From Armigeres subalbatus (taxonomy: Eukaryota > Arthropoda > Insecta > Diptera > Culicidae): a stretch of DNA of 64,000 nucleotides. The DNA lies in the NCBI RefSeq assembly GCF_024139115.2, contig NC_085140.1, positions 43,990,180-44,054,179 on the forward strand, read 5' to 3'. The position numbers were made by a program, and so were the translations under genes. How positions within the stretch are numbered: position 1 is the first letter of the stretch; each line of letters starts with the position of its first letter. This document shows positions 44,801-47,584 of this stretch, piece after piece. The notes below the pieces were generated by a model that saw only the letters and a program-made list of their open reading frames with translations, made no database searches and had not been told where the DNA came from.

Positions 44801-46922
44801 TTCCCTTCGGAATCCGGTCAGGATTCCCTTCGGAATCCGGTCAGGATTCCCTTCGGAATCCGGTCAGGATTCCCTTCGGAATCCGGTCAGGATTCCCTTC
44901 GGAATCCGGTCAGGATTCCCTTCGGAATCCGGTCAGGATTTTCTTCGGAATCCGGTCAGGATTCCTCGGAATTCAGACAGGATTCCTCTGTTCAAGATTC
45001 CCCTTGGCATCCGGTTTAGAATCCCCTCGAAATCCGTTCGCGATTCTCTTTGGAATCTGGTCAAGATTTCCCCCTTTGTTGTGCTGAGATTGAATGACTT
45101 CCGAAATTGTTATTACCCTTACATGACATAGATTAAGTTGTCATGCAAAAGTTCGAAGTAGGAGTCTAATTCTTTTTTCTTAAATGATTCAATGGTTAGC
45201 TGAATCATCCGTCTAATTAATCAACAGATATCCAGCTGAAGTCCGAGTTTTTTCACTTCTGAAGTCCAACGTTTCATCTCCCCATTTATTCGCCGTTCAT
45301 TAGAAAAACGCCTGTCAAGAGTTCGCAACACGATACCCTCGAGATCTATTCATCTCCCAATGTCCTTCGCCCGCGTCGACATCACCTCGGCCCGGAAAAT
45401 AGGCTCAACACCAACGGTGAAATAAGTCTCGTACCCACCAAGCCATTGCAAAAGCTGACCATATATTATCTTCCGGCTATTTATATTTGTAATATCGTCG
45501 TCATATTTCGCTGGTTCGAAATGACCCACATAAAATATGGCGCTGTGGTGAGGCGGTGCCTCAGCACTGGGCCCGAGCTCTGGGGATTACAATGAACGTG
45601 CGGCGTCGACGACGTCCTCCCCAATTCGCCGCGTGTTTGTATTTTCCGTTACGAATGAATGTCCGTGGTGGGTGGACTTGGACTCATATAAGCCTTGTGT
45701 CAGCTTTAAAGTCAACTCCCGGTAATAAATTGCAAGCCAGAGCTCGGACTCGGTTCGGTGTATGTTTGCACAAGATTGTGGGTTGGGGGATGAACGAATT
45801 ATGTGCGTAGCTTTTCCCTCGGCAAGATATTGCAACGTGCGAAATAAAATGCTTAAAATTACACATCCGACCAACCACTGGCTGAGGGTACGCGAGATGC
45901 GTTCAAGTTTCTGTCGAAAAGCAATGGAGCGGAACAAAACGCGAAACACCCTTACAGCTATCACCCATCCTACCGAGGCAGGGGATCATAAACAGCCACG
46001 GATGGGAACGATGCGTTTCCGCTGCAAAAGGGTTGTGAATCGGGAGGTTTATTCTTGTTTTCGTTATGGACACCGGGTGATAAAATTTAATTAATATGTA
46101 TTTGCGAGTGTAAATCTTGTAGGAGTGGAAAAAGGGATCAGCCTGGCCCGGCCAGCAAGGGTTCCGTGCCGAGGTTGCGCGTGGTCAGATGATAAGTTGG
46201 AATTATGTCGGGTCTCGATTTATTCTGGAGAGGTGTTTGGCCGACCCGAAGTCCGGCTCATAAAGATGTCTGCCAAAATAAATTCATAACTCAAGACTGG
46301 TGGAGGAATTTTTAAGGCGACATATTTTCCGGGCAATTGATTACCCTCCCTCGTCTAAGACCATCGTAATGGGAATTGTCACGTTAAACGGTACGAAACT
46401 GCCGTCATAATTTCTCACATATTCCGTGCTCATCATCCAATGTAGAAGGTGCCGCCGACACGGGGGAGTTTTGAGAAAGTGGCTCATCAACCCTTTTGAT
46501 GGATGGTTCCGAATATGGCTGAGCAGTTAAATTTTTTGTTGTATTTATGAACGTTATCTCGCGATCGTGGGGCTCCCTTCGTTGAGACGCGGAGGAGTGC
46601 TCCCAATGGGTGAGTAATGTTTTTACGACCCAGAGCAGGATTTGTTGTAAACTTTTATGCACTTCTAACCGAGGTGCTTGGAGGAATATGACAGACAGCA
46701 GCGTTTTATAAACAATGAAAGTGAAAACGATTCGCGAGTTGGGCCATCCCTTCAACAACAGGTGGGCCACGAGTTTTTTTTTTTTTGTTTTGGCAGTTTC
46801 AGGTTTATGCACTGTTAAACGGAGAAATTTGATTGGATGCATTTTAATGCTTACCTCGTTTTTACCTCCTTTGACTGCCATTCGGAATGTTTGTCGAAGC
46901 TGATGAGTATGGCCGCAATTTC
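8908..46922 (-). CDS. CAMTA: CAMTA, calmodulin-binding transcription activator (17 exons seen; N-terminus incomplete)
   Basis: CAMTA proteins are nuclear transcription factors that bind CGCG-type DNA through a CG-1 domain and respond to Ca2+/calmodulin through IQ motifs. Exons (plus coordinates, transcript order): 46855-46922, 41398-41533, 41109-41325, 40764-41044, 24691-25620, 22033-23023, 21761-21966, 21428-21697, 20553-21370, 20369-20491, 20072-20304, 10997-11353, 10028-10095, 9798-9967, 9539-9741, 9052-9475, 8908-8982. Every junction has AG and GT and the phases agree throughout, giving about 5.57 kb (about 1,850 codons). Domains run CG-1, TIG, ankyrin, IQ, the family order. Missing are the exon before the first one listed (normally ending near RHRWNTNE) and possibly a last exon, because the final listed exon ends in a strong donor. 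Introns reach about 15 kb and are full of transposons and satellites. Identity is secure; exact ends and isoforms are not. Confidence 0.95.
9052..9475 (-). CDS. CAMTA: CAMTA exon 16: IQ calmodulin-binding motifs
   Basis: Contains three clear IQ motifs, AAKCIQKAYRSYKGRKSR, AAVVIQNYYRRYKQY and AAVIIQNGYRSYCENKR, and a weaker one, SSQCIQSYYKNFKNE. IQ motifs bind calmodulin. The acceptor is ttttccag and the donor CTGAA|GTGAGTTTT, phase 2. If the intron were retained, the next codon would be AAG and then TGA, ending the protein at once. Confidence 0.95.
9539..9741 (-). CDS. CAMTA: CAMTA exon 15: linker before the IQ motifs
   Basis: Encodes YHDVGTPCSSLSPASSGPLQ, a Pro/Ser-rich stretch, and DFTEFLQSTNSNPFEKDFSN-LKLT. 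The acceptor is tttgcag and the donor CCG|GTAAGGC, phase 1. The DFxxFLQ and FEKDFSxLxLT elements resemble the segment that precedes the IQ motifs in other CAMTAs. Confidence 0.9.
9798..9967 (-). CDS. CAMTA: CAMTA exon 14: acidic segment
   Basis: Encodes NESEEIMSQGSPMPETLSED through SQLEEFNFEYSDHNYR. It is acidic and Ser-rich, with FNFEYSDHNYRY a likely conserved block. The acceptor is ttctacag and the donor CG|GTACGTCC, phase 2. Confidence 0.9.
10028..10095 (-). CDS. CAMTA: CAMTA exon 13: conserved short segment before the IQ region
   Basis: Encodes ESDVKVLTLAEQIIAAMPER and IK. The motif LTLAEQIIAAMPERIK is strongly conserved in animal CAMTAs, which fixes this short exon. The acceptor is ttctacag and the donor AAAG|GTAACAT; it leaves in phase 0. 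Confidence 0.92.
10096..10996 (-). other. CAMTA intron 12, no further feature
   Basis: AT-rich intron between exons 12 and 13. Small ORFs on both strands show no family resemblance. Confidence 0.5.
10997..11353 (-). CDS. CAMTA: CAMTA exon 12: Ser/Gln/Gly-rich segment, possible cassette exon
   Basis: Begins CEVSAARSSPMCEDTDSLQE, then Ser, Ala, His/Gln and Gly runs, ending GTATGAAV. The acceptor reads attaaaag and the donor GTAG|GTCAGT, weaker than the other donors. It is 357 bases, entered and left in phase 1, so exon 11 could join exon 13 without a frame change. The phase match supports it as coding; alternative splicing is inference. Confidence 0.8.
11570..11860 (+). mobile_element. tRNA-derived SINE, Feilai-like, complete with 12-bp target duplication
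   Basis: Begins GGCCCTCCTTACGCGCGGCT (A-box region), has B box GGGTTCGATTCC, a body of about 200 bp and a GAA-repeat tail. The flanks carry a perfect 12-bp duplication, ATATTATCTTTG (11558-11569 and 861-872 of the same kilobase). Copies or fragments on the minus strand lie at 18975-19120, 36223-36502 and 47089-47325. The structure matches mosquito Feilai-type SINEs; the name is from memory of the family's architecture. Confidence 0.85.
12040..12900. repeat. Hairpin-monomer satellite, block 1
   Basis: Degenerate tandem units of about 22-24 bp built around GAATTTCC-GAT-GGAAATTC, which is an 8-bp stem with a 3-base loop. Unit-to-unit divergence is high, so it is old. It stops at a copia fragment and resumes at 13180. 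Confidence 0.8.
13020..13180 (+). pseudogene. Ty1/copia integrase fragment
   Basis: Plus-strand reading gives CECRIKLEERRSKQPLDLTY and NDLCGPM, the segment leading into the copia integrase core (LxLxHxDLCGPM pattern). Sequence near 13160-13190 matches the copia relic at about 17380 (AAGCGATGCAGAGAACAA). It is a short broken piece of the same family, lodged between satellite blocks and opposite in orientation to the main relic. Confidence 0.65.
13181..15533. repeat. Hairpin-monomer satellite, block 2, with orientation changes
   Basis: The same monomer as block 1. Units read CATCCGAATTTCCATCGG in 13181-13730, the reverse in 13740-14745, then switch again at about 14748 and 14938. The junction at 13714-13751 is itself a near-perfect hairpin. 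Related units reappear at about 19485-19600 beyond the copia relic, so the copia probably inserted into this array. Confidence 0.8.
15712..16525. mobile_element. Long inverted-repeat (foldback) element inside the copia relic
   Basis: Left arm (from about 15716) has GGTGGTCTAGGGTGCCAATG, ACCCCAAAATATGACCCCAT and TTTTACCCATGAAAATTTT; the right arm ends with their reverse complements near 16500-16525. Arms are roughly 170-250 bp and imperfect. No transposase ORF. Superfamily undetermined. Confidence 0.65.
16652..16870. mobile_element. Hairpin MITE, copy 1 of a family
   Basis: Almost the whole element is one inverted repeat: AAGGGCACTTCTGACGGAAT on the left, reverse complement on the right, meeting at a loop near 16755. 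TTAA stands at both outer ends (CTTAAGGGC). The core GGAAGCAACGCACAACTGTC recurs in the element at 60149-60376. Confidence 0.75.
17394..18059. mobile_element. TA-flanked MITE with CGAAATCCGTACA subterminal repeats
   Basis: 666 bp flanked by TA on both sides (17392-17393, 18060-18061). Left end CCGTGGGGCATCGAAATCCG; right end in reverse CCGTGCGGAACCGAAATCCG. CGAAATCCGT also forms an internal palindrome at about 17592-17620. The TA target fits the Tc1/mariner group. It splits the copia integrase region: the fragment at 13020-13180 lacks it. Confidence 0.75.
18189..18428. mobile_element. MITE with about 40-bp terminal inverted repeats
   Basis: Left end AACCCAGGGCACGGCATACA, then AACAAGGCAGGCTC; right end in reverse AACCCTGGGTCACGGTATAC, then AACAAGGTAGGCTC. 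About 240 bp, no ORF. It lies within the copia relic, between its integrase pieces. Confidence 0.65.
18540..18735 (-). repeat. tRNA-like SINE fragment with B box
   Basis: Minus strand carries GTGAGTTCGAGTCCCGTC, a B box, preceded by TGGTTATAGTGGGCGTCATA as a D-arm-like region. It differs from the Feilai-like SINE. Boundaries are approximate. Confidence 0.4.
18975..19120 (-). mobile_element. Feilai-like SINE, internally deleted copy
   Basis: Minus-strand head with B box CTGGGTTCGATTCCCGGTCC and tail end GATGTAGTGCCGATAAGAAG; the middle of the full-length element at 11570-11860 is missing. Inserted in the gag part of the copia relic. Confidence 0.7.
19358..19372 (-). other. Copia-type primer binding site
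   Basis: Minus strand GGTTGTGGGCCCAAG closely matches the complement of the anticodon arm of initiator tRNA-Met (GGTTATGGGCCCAG). Drosophila copia primes from an internal half-tRNA of this kind. It lies directly after the LTR end and before the gag reading frame, as expected. Confidence 0.65.
19485..19600. repeat. Outer remnant of the hairpin-monomer satellite
   Basis: Units such as CCAATGAAAATTCGGATAAA resemble those of 12040-15533. This is the expected other side of the array into which the copia element inserted. Confidence 0.5.
20072..20304 (-). CDS. CAMTA: CAMTA exon 11: Ser/Asn-rich linker
   Basis: Encodes NDRSMSLPLAAGSSGGYSSP, a Ser/Asn-rich run, and SSLLSPLRKMDFAL. The acceptor is gtctgcag and the donor TTAT|GTGAGTAC, phase 1. 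An intron of about 8.7 kb follows, holding satellite DNA and nested transposons. Confidence 0.88.
20369..20491 (-). CDS. CAMTA: CAMTA exon 10: linker
   Basis: Encodes GQSPPGARLSKRSSIDSGIN and METRSISKSGKSLRDVQRIN. The motif KRSSIDSG looks like a basophilic kinase site, by analogy only. The acceptor is attgcag and the donor AATAG|GTAAAAT. Phase enters at 2 and leaves at 2. Confidence 0.88.
20553..21370 (-). CDS. CAMTA: CAMTA exon 9: ankyrin repeat end and Ser-rich linker
   Basis: Opens MWACSRGHVETALVLYKWNQ and continues through CAHESPLEVAKNRGFPKLAA, completing the ankyrin block. A long Ser/Thr/Asn-rich linker follows, ending DGVFLRPGAVF. The acceptor is tttgcag and the donor CCAG|GTAAAT, phase 2. 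The linker shows no domain and is probably disordered. Confidence 0.93.
21428..21697 (-). CDS. CAMTA: CAMTA exon 8: first ankyrin repeats
   Basis: Encodes PEESVMFKQANFEERLVTYC and then an ankyrin repeat with GMTLLHLASALGYPKLVRTM, ending with the start of another, DQEGFTPL. The TLLHLA and GFTPL motifs identify ankyrin units. It is 90 codons, phase 0 to 0, and separated from exons 7 and 9 by introns of about 60 bp. Confidence 0.94.
21761..21966 (-). CDS. CAMTA: CAMTA exon 7: end of TIG domain
   Basis: Encodes AHEVGVVTLQVACDGYVISN, GVNFEYKSPP and on to LQIKVEPGEL. It completes the TIG/IPT fold begun in exon 6. The acceptor is gttttacag and the donor TTG|GTAAATAA; phase goes from 1 to 0. Confidence 0.94.
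22033..23023 (-). CDS. CAMTA: CAMTA exon 6: Ser-rich segment, acidic region and start of TIG domain
   Basis: Starts LQGNPGSLLILNGQQQSFVC, then Gln- and Ser-rich sequence, an acidic segment (EAHDPVDDDVFVNLDAFDML and following), and ends with ITDFSPEWAYPEGGIKVLVT through GVLRCYCPG. The last stretch is the first half of a TIG/IPT immunoglobulin-like fold; ITDFSPEWAYPEGG is typical of CAMTA. The acceptor is tgcttccag and the donor CCAG|GTAAGTT, phase 1. A GGAAT-type array begins about 34 bp upstream of its acceptor. The acidic region may be an activation domain (inference). Confidence 0.93.
23057..24320 (+). repeat. 11-bp GGAAT-type minisatellite in CAMTA intron 5
   Basis: Roughly 115 copies of GGAATTGGAAT, very homogeneous, with a few 1-bp-shorter or altered units (about 23321, 23357, 23424, 23784, 24080, 24163). 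The period of 11 is not a multiple of 3 and lacks stops, which creates long spurious ORFs in several frames on both strands. In the CAMTA transcript it reads as pyrimidine-rich ATTCCAATTCC units ending about 34 bp before exon 6. Confidence 0.97.
24691..25620 (-). CDS. CAMTA: CAMTA exon 5: Gln/Asn/Ser-rich region
   Basis: Begins MYPRWIDNRRAREAQLQ, then runs of Gln, Asn and Ser (polyQ of about 16 near the start, Asn/Gly tracts near the end), finishing LVLSLSQ. The acceptor is cgcttcag and the donor CAG|GTGAGTGAG. The length of 930 bases starts and ends in phase 0, so skipping would keep the frame. Low-complexity Gln/Asn stretches of this kind are common in insect transcription factors. The repeat tracts are likely to vary in length between individuals. 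Confidence 0.9.
26080..27310. repeat. Degenerate GAATTTCC-rich repeat field 3
   Basis: Same loose composition as near 958 and 5640. Also present at 28500-28640. No coding signal. Confidence 0.55.
27311..28133. other. Unclassified repeat-like segment
   Basis: GC-richer than its neighbours, with AATAAAGTCTCGCAAAGTG near 28008 and a TGTTGG start near 27338. This could be a solo LTR, but no second copy or primer site was found. Small ORFs on both strands are not recognisable. Confidence 0.25.
28142..28463. mobile_element. hAT-type MITE, internally duplicated, with 8-bp target duplication
   Basis: Ends TAGAGATGTCG and CGACATCTCTA are perfect inverted repeats. The flanks are both GGCATACT (28134-28141 and 28464-28471), the 8-bp duplication expected of hAT elements. 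Inside are two tandem, diverged, palindromic halves (28146-28292 and 28298-28459) dense in ATCGATTAAT, each with GATGTCG and GCGACATC ends. Confidence 0.85.
28660..29102. other. Unclassified sequence upstream of the LTR element
   Basis: Moderately GC-rich with no continuous frame; looks like decayed mobile DNA, but no family could be named. Confidence 0.3.
29103..29708 (+). repeat. 5' LTR
   Basis: 606 bp starting TGTTATA and ending TATAACA, a perfect 7-bp inverted terminal repeat. A polyadenylation signal AATAAAGCATT lies at about 29621. Its last 32 bases recur at 34268-34299. Confidence 0.85.
29709..29726 (+). other. tRNA primer binding site
   Basis: TGGCGACCGTGACAGGAC begins directly after the LTR. 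TGGCG starts are typical of gypsy-type primer sites; the tRNA identity (possibly Arg) is not certain. Confidence 0.75.
29758..30036 (+). CDS. Small leader ORF of the LTR element: MGN start and one membrane segment
   Basis: 92 codons from the first ATG; an internal ATG gives MGNKKSSPKTE, an N-myristoylation-like start. A hydrophobic stretch LWVIIFLISLQLAVIVYKVI looks like a single transmembrane helix followed by a basic patch (RERKKAARMMAR). It lies between the primer site and gag. I do not recognise a family; a membrane-targeting accessory protein is inference. Confidence 0.5.
   Translation: MKKEIVTRMGNKKSSPKTEQSGDSDVNIINTQDFHTELHLDHELKLWVIIFLISLQLAVIVYKVIAKRERKKAARMMARSIAHLNEVVTQKD
30303..30959 (+). 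pseudogene. gag, N-terminal part, ends at a frameshift
   Basis: 218 codons. The second half (from VDIKLGTTLVQTYDGAPGNL) resembles Ty3/gypsy capsid. Reading stops right after KSHRMV, while similar sequence continues in another frame. Basic and helical N-terminal part. Non-functional as it stands. Confidence 0.75.
31024..31635 (+). pseudogene. gag, C-terminal RG-rich part
   Basis: 203 codons. It has capsid C-terminal-like sequence, then an Arg/Gly-rich basic region (RGRGETNNRGRGNRNYRY), then Gln/Met/His repeats with MFLAHQPH occurring twice. No CCHC knuckle is present; the RG region probably serves nucleic-acid binding. Confidence 0.75.
31640..32063 (+). pseudogene. Retroviral-type aspartic protease, broken
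   Basis: The segment FIVDCGSDISVMK at about 31696 is the flap-proximal active-site region, with DCG in place of the usual DTG or DSG. The frame is interrupted near 31798 and 31824. DGILGRDFL at about 31911 is the second conserved block (ILGxDFL). Confidence 0.7.
32330..33121 (+). pseudogene. Reverse transcriptase, broken
   Basis: Conserved blocks include WRLVIDFRQLNKQIIPD (about 32622), MSGFHQIPL (32744), FNRLPFGLN and the catalytic FLYIDDIIVV (about 32920). Stops and shifts occur before 32744 and at 33121. Typical Ty3/gypsy RT order. Confidence 0.85.
33122..33968 (+). pseudogene. RT connection and RNase H domain
   Basis: RRFVAFCNYYRRF at about 33160 is the thumb region; TDASKIACGAVLAQ at about 33366 and RTDHRPLIYL at about 33562 are RNase H blocks. 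The open frame 33426-33968 ends with NVLSDALSRI and a divergent tail. One shift separates the two parts. Confidence 0.8.
33969..34258 (+). pseudogene. Pre-integrase spacer, cut before the integrase core
   Basis: An open frame (34061-34258) with no integrase zinc finger or DDE core, ending just before the LTR stub. A deletion has joined the spacer to the extreme LTR end. Confidence 0.5.
34268..34299 (+). repeat. 3' LTR stub
   Basis: 32 bases identical to the last 32 of the 5' LTR (29677-29708), ending TGTTATAACA. The first 574 bases of the 3' LTR are missing. Confidence 0.85.
34490..35790 (-). pseudogene. Non-LTR retrotransposon relic: RT and RNase H
   Basis: On the minus strand: KETGVPQVSVIVKLFLVAM and ILVYSDDILLIVTGST at 35500-35690 (RT, with YSDD in place of YADD), VGGHPIPTKGSVKVLGVTID at about 35350 (thumb), and DSVSVLLALESS with FLWVPGYIKIHGNEEAHKLA at about 34620-34790 (RNase H). 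An RNase H after RT suggests an I-like or related clade. Many stops. A MITE (34870-34971) lies inside it. Confidence 0.8.
34870..34971. mobile_element. Small palindromic MITE, copy 2, inside the non-LTR relic
   Basis: AGCAGCACAG to TGTGCTGCT, with ATAAGTTGCAATAACC. Reverse complement of 11-114 at most positions. It separates the RNase H from the upstream part of the host relic. Confidence 0.7.
35860..36222. repeat. GTGAGAAGTGAG simple-repeat field 1
   Basis: Loose repetition of GAGAAGTGAG and its complement CTCACTTCTC. The same motif fills 36503-36590, 47335-47580, 48836-49060, 49680-49960, 59240-59340, 60400-60480, 61330-61680 and 62540-63060. It surrounds several SINE and foldback insertions. 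Confidence 0.75.
36223..36502 (-). mobile_element. Feilai-like SINE
   Basis: Near full-length minus-strand copy of the element at 11570-11860: tail TTCTTCTTTTTATTGGCATT at the low end and B box complement GGGAATCGAACCCAGCC at the high end. Inserted in the GTGAGAAGTGAG field. Confidence 0.85.
36628..37560 (-). pseudogene. hAT transposase relic
   Basis: Minus strand, in changing frames: EYGDFLYYCEVH, then KGKPLLELNDPE, then FLANIGKHLNDLNIK, which are consecutive blocks of hAT transposases of the ZBED/FAM200-like type. The low end has CAGGCCTGCCCAAC, a hAT-like terminus. Multiple stops; the N-terminal part is missing or unrecognisable. Confidence 0.7.
37594..37650 (-). repeat. 3' tail of a retroposon, second copy
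   Basis: Minus strand GAGCCAGCCCAGGGCTGCAA and CTAATAAAGACAAAAAAA; matches 3641-3692. Confidence 0.5.
37651..38329. other. No confirmed feature
   Basis: Contains two TTTTTTTACACGG blocks (about 37707 and 37842) that may belong to a decayed MITE. Nothing else recognisable. Confidence 0.3.
38330..38590 (-). mobile_element. MITE-like repeat, uninterrupted copy
   Basis: Reverse-orientation relative of 4535-5054: AAGGCCGTTACA, GGTCAAGGGGG, ACTCCTCGGATTTGTTCAAG and TTTTGTTGCCCCCTCAAA in the order expected, without the 307-bp insert. It carries a G run at 38390-38400. Confidence 0.65.
38591..40094. other. No recognisable feature
   Basis: AT-rich intron sequence. Small ORFs on both strands lack family resemblance. 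Confidence 0.4.
40097..40301. mobile_element. MITE, long palindrome
   Basis: Left arm GCAACAGCTGTCCTTGCGAG, TTGTTCCATAACCAGCTAAC and ATTCCCCGTATCCATCGAAT is mirrored on the right, with a short centre near 40190-40210. About 205 bp; arms nearly complete complements. Confidence 0.75.
40293..40373 (+). tRNA. tRNA-like sequence, probably a pseudogene or SINE head
   Basis: Acceptor halves GCTGTTG (40293-40299) and CGGCAGC (40355-40361) pair 7/7 with two wobbles. T-arm GTGGG-TTCAAGA-CCCAC is perfect. A 3-bp D-stem with GG in the loop and a 4-bp anticodon stem (loop GTACTTT, formal anticodon ACT) can be drawn. TTTTTT follows as terminator. An odd anticodon and weak D and anticodon stems argue against a working tRNA. 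The 5' acceptor strand overlaps the MITE end. Confidence 0.35.
40764..41044 (-). CDS. CAMTA: CAMTA exon 4: post-CG-1 linker with Cys cluster
   Basis: Follows exon 3 across a 64-bp intron. It encodes an acidic start (FFSEDEPDATNEIEIS), a probable helix (EAIVSQLMEKQRMARQSALV) and a Cys cluster, ECGCPDANCVDGKSCSH. Four closely spaced Cys plus His suggest a possible metal-binding knuckle; this is inference, not a family domain I can name. The donor is AGG|GTGAGTAAT, phase 0. The next intron is about 15.1 kb and full of mobile elements. Confidence 0.92.
41109..41325 (-). CDS. CAMTA: CAMTA exon 3: CG-1 domain, C-terminal part
   Basis: Encodes CIYGCYVHSAILPTFHRRCY followed by WLLQNPDIVLVHYLNVPYPD, the most recognisable CAMTA signature, and ends with WGDKKEWTKEELVSQLKPM. 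The acceptor is atggcag and the donor T|GTAAGTAT, leaving phase 1. It closes the CG-1 domain. Confidence 0.96.
41398..41533 (-). CDS. CAMTA: CAMTA exon 2: CG-1 domain core
   Basis: Encodes the basic heart of CG-1, with KSGSMLLYSRKKVRYRRDGY then CWKKRKDGKTTREDHMKLKV. This Lys/Arg-rich stretch is close to invariant in animal CAMTAs and is thought to contact DNA. The acceptor is tttccag and the donor GAA|GTAAGTT. Its 136 bases run from phase 2 to phase 0. Confidence 0.95.
41534..42718 (-). other. CAMTA intron 1, part without repeats
   Basis: Mixed-composition intron sequence. I see no RNA gene or transposon here. Confidence 0.4.
42719..42900. repeat. 21-bp AT-only minisatellite
   Basis: About eight and a half near-identical units containing TAATTAAATAATTAATT. 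The sequence is made only of A and T and is largely self-complementary. It directly adjoins the next array. Confidence 0.95.
42914..45070. repeat. 22-bp hairpin minisatellite, about 98 copies
   Basis: Units of 20-23 bp with the plan GGAATCC-GGTCA-GGATTCC plus CTTC or TTC. Each unit can fold into a 7-bp stem with a 5-base loop. Variation is mainly in the C count before TTC and loss of one G or CC. Two overlapping ORFs of 673 and 654 codons on the plus strand are repeat artefacts. It lies in CAMTA intron 1. Confidence 0.97.
45075..46854 (-). other. CAMTA intron 1, upstream part
   Basis: Mixed sequence without recognisable transposons; the ORFs here have no family resemblance. Confidence 0.4.
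46855..46922 (-). CDS. CAMTA: CAMTA exon 1 of those seen: CG-1 domain, early part
   Basis: Encodes E-IAAILISFDKHSEWQSKE-VKT plus two bases of an Arg codon, an early segment of the CG-1 DNA-binding domain. The acceptor reads attacag and the donor AG|GTAAGC. Its 68 bases leave phase 2, which matches the next exon (Arg completed, then PKSGS). A conserved exon ending RHRWNTNE should precede it, and I could not find one between here and the window end. The intron downstream (41534-46854) carries two tandem arrays. Confidence 0.9.
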
Positions 46923-47088
46923 CTGTAATGAGAAAACAACATATTGTTGATTATTTTCTGGTACTCAGGATGGAATTCAAATGTTTGGTTAGAATTATTT
47001 GTAAATGTTGAAATATTCTTTAAAGAATGAATCAAAAGAGATTTTTGGATTCCAAAAAAAAAACCCAAACGCCCCCACTAACCGACTA

Positions 47089-47325
47089 GCAGCTTAGTGT
47101 TCATTAAGCACTTTCACAGTTATTAACTGCGAGGTTTCTAAGCCAAGTTACCATTTTTGTATTCGTATATCATGAGGCTAGCACGATGATACTTTTATGC
47201 CCGGGAAGTCGAGACAATTTCCAATCCGAAAATTGCCTAGACCGGCACCGGGAATCGAACCCAGCCACCCTCAGCATGGTCTTGCTTTGTAGCCGCGCGT
47301 CTCATCGCACGGCTAAGGAGGGCCC
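47089..47325 (-). mobile_element. Feilai-like SINE, tail-truncated
   Basis: Minus-strand copy from GGGCCCTCCTTAGCCGTGCG (high end) to CACTAAGCTGCT (low end); the GAA tail is missing. A separate small tail piece (CTTCTTATTGGCATTACATC) lies at about 47455-47480. Confidence 0.8.
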
Positions 47326-47334
47326 AAGAAATGA

Positions 47335-47580
47335 ATAATAAATAGTGTGAAATGAGAAGTGAAAAATGAGAAGTAAGTTGTGAGAAGAGTAAGAATGAGA
47401 AGTAAGGATCAAGAAGGGAGAAGCGAACGTCTTATTTCTCATGTTTCCATCCTTCTCCTTCTTATTGGCATTACATCTCCTCCATCACTCCTTATTTCTT
47501 ACTTTTCGCTTTAAAATGTGCGAACTGCAACGTGAAAAGTGATATTTGAGAAGTGAGAAGTAAGAGATAACAGTCTTCTC
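47335..47580. repeat. GTGAGAAGTGAG simple-repeat field 2
   Basis: AATGAGAAGTGAAAAATGAG-type sequence; continues at 48836-49060 on the far side of the TTAA element, which evidently inserted into it. Confidence 0.7.
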
Positions 47581-47584
47581 TTAA

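Noticed and set aside
42914..45070. CRISPR-like array of regular hairpin repeats
   Set aside because: No distinct spacers, direct head-to-tail units, and a eukaryotic context.
43110..45131. Open frames of 673 and 654 codons on the plus strand
   Set aside because: They are the 22-bp array read in two frames; stop-free repeat units explain them fully.
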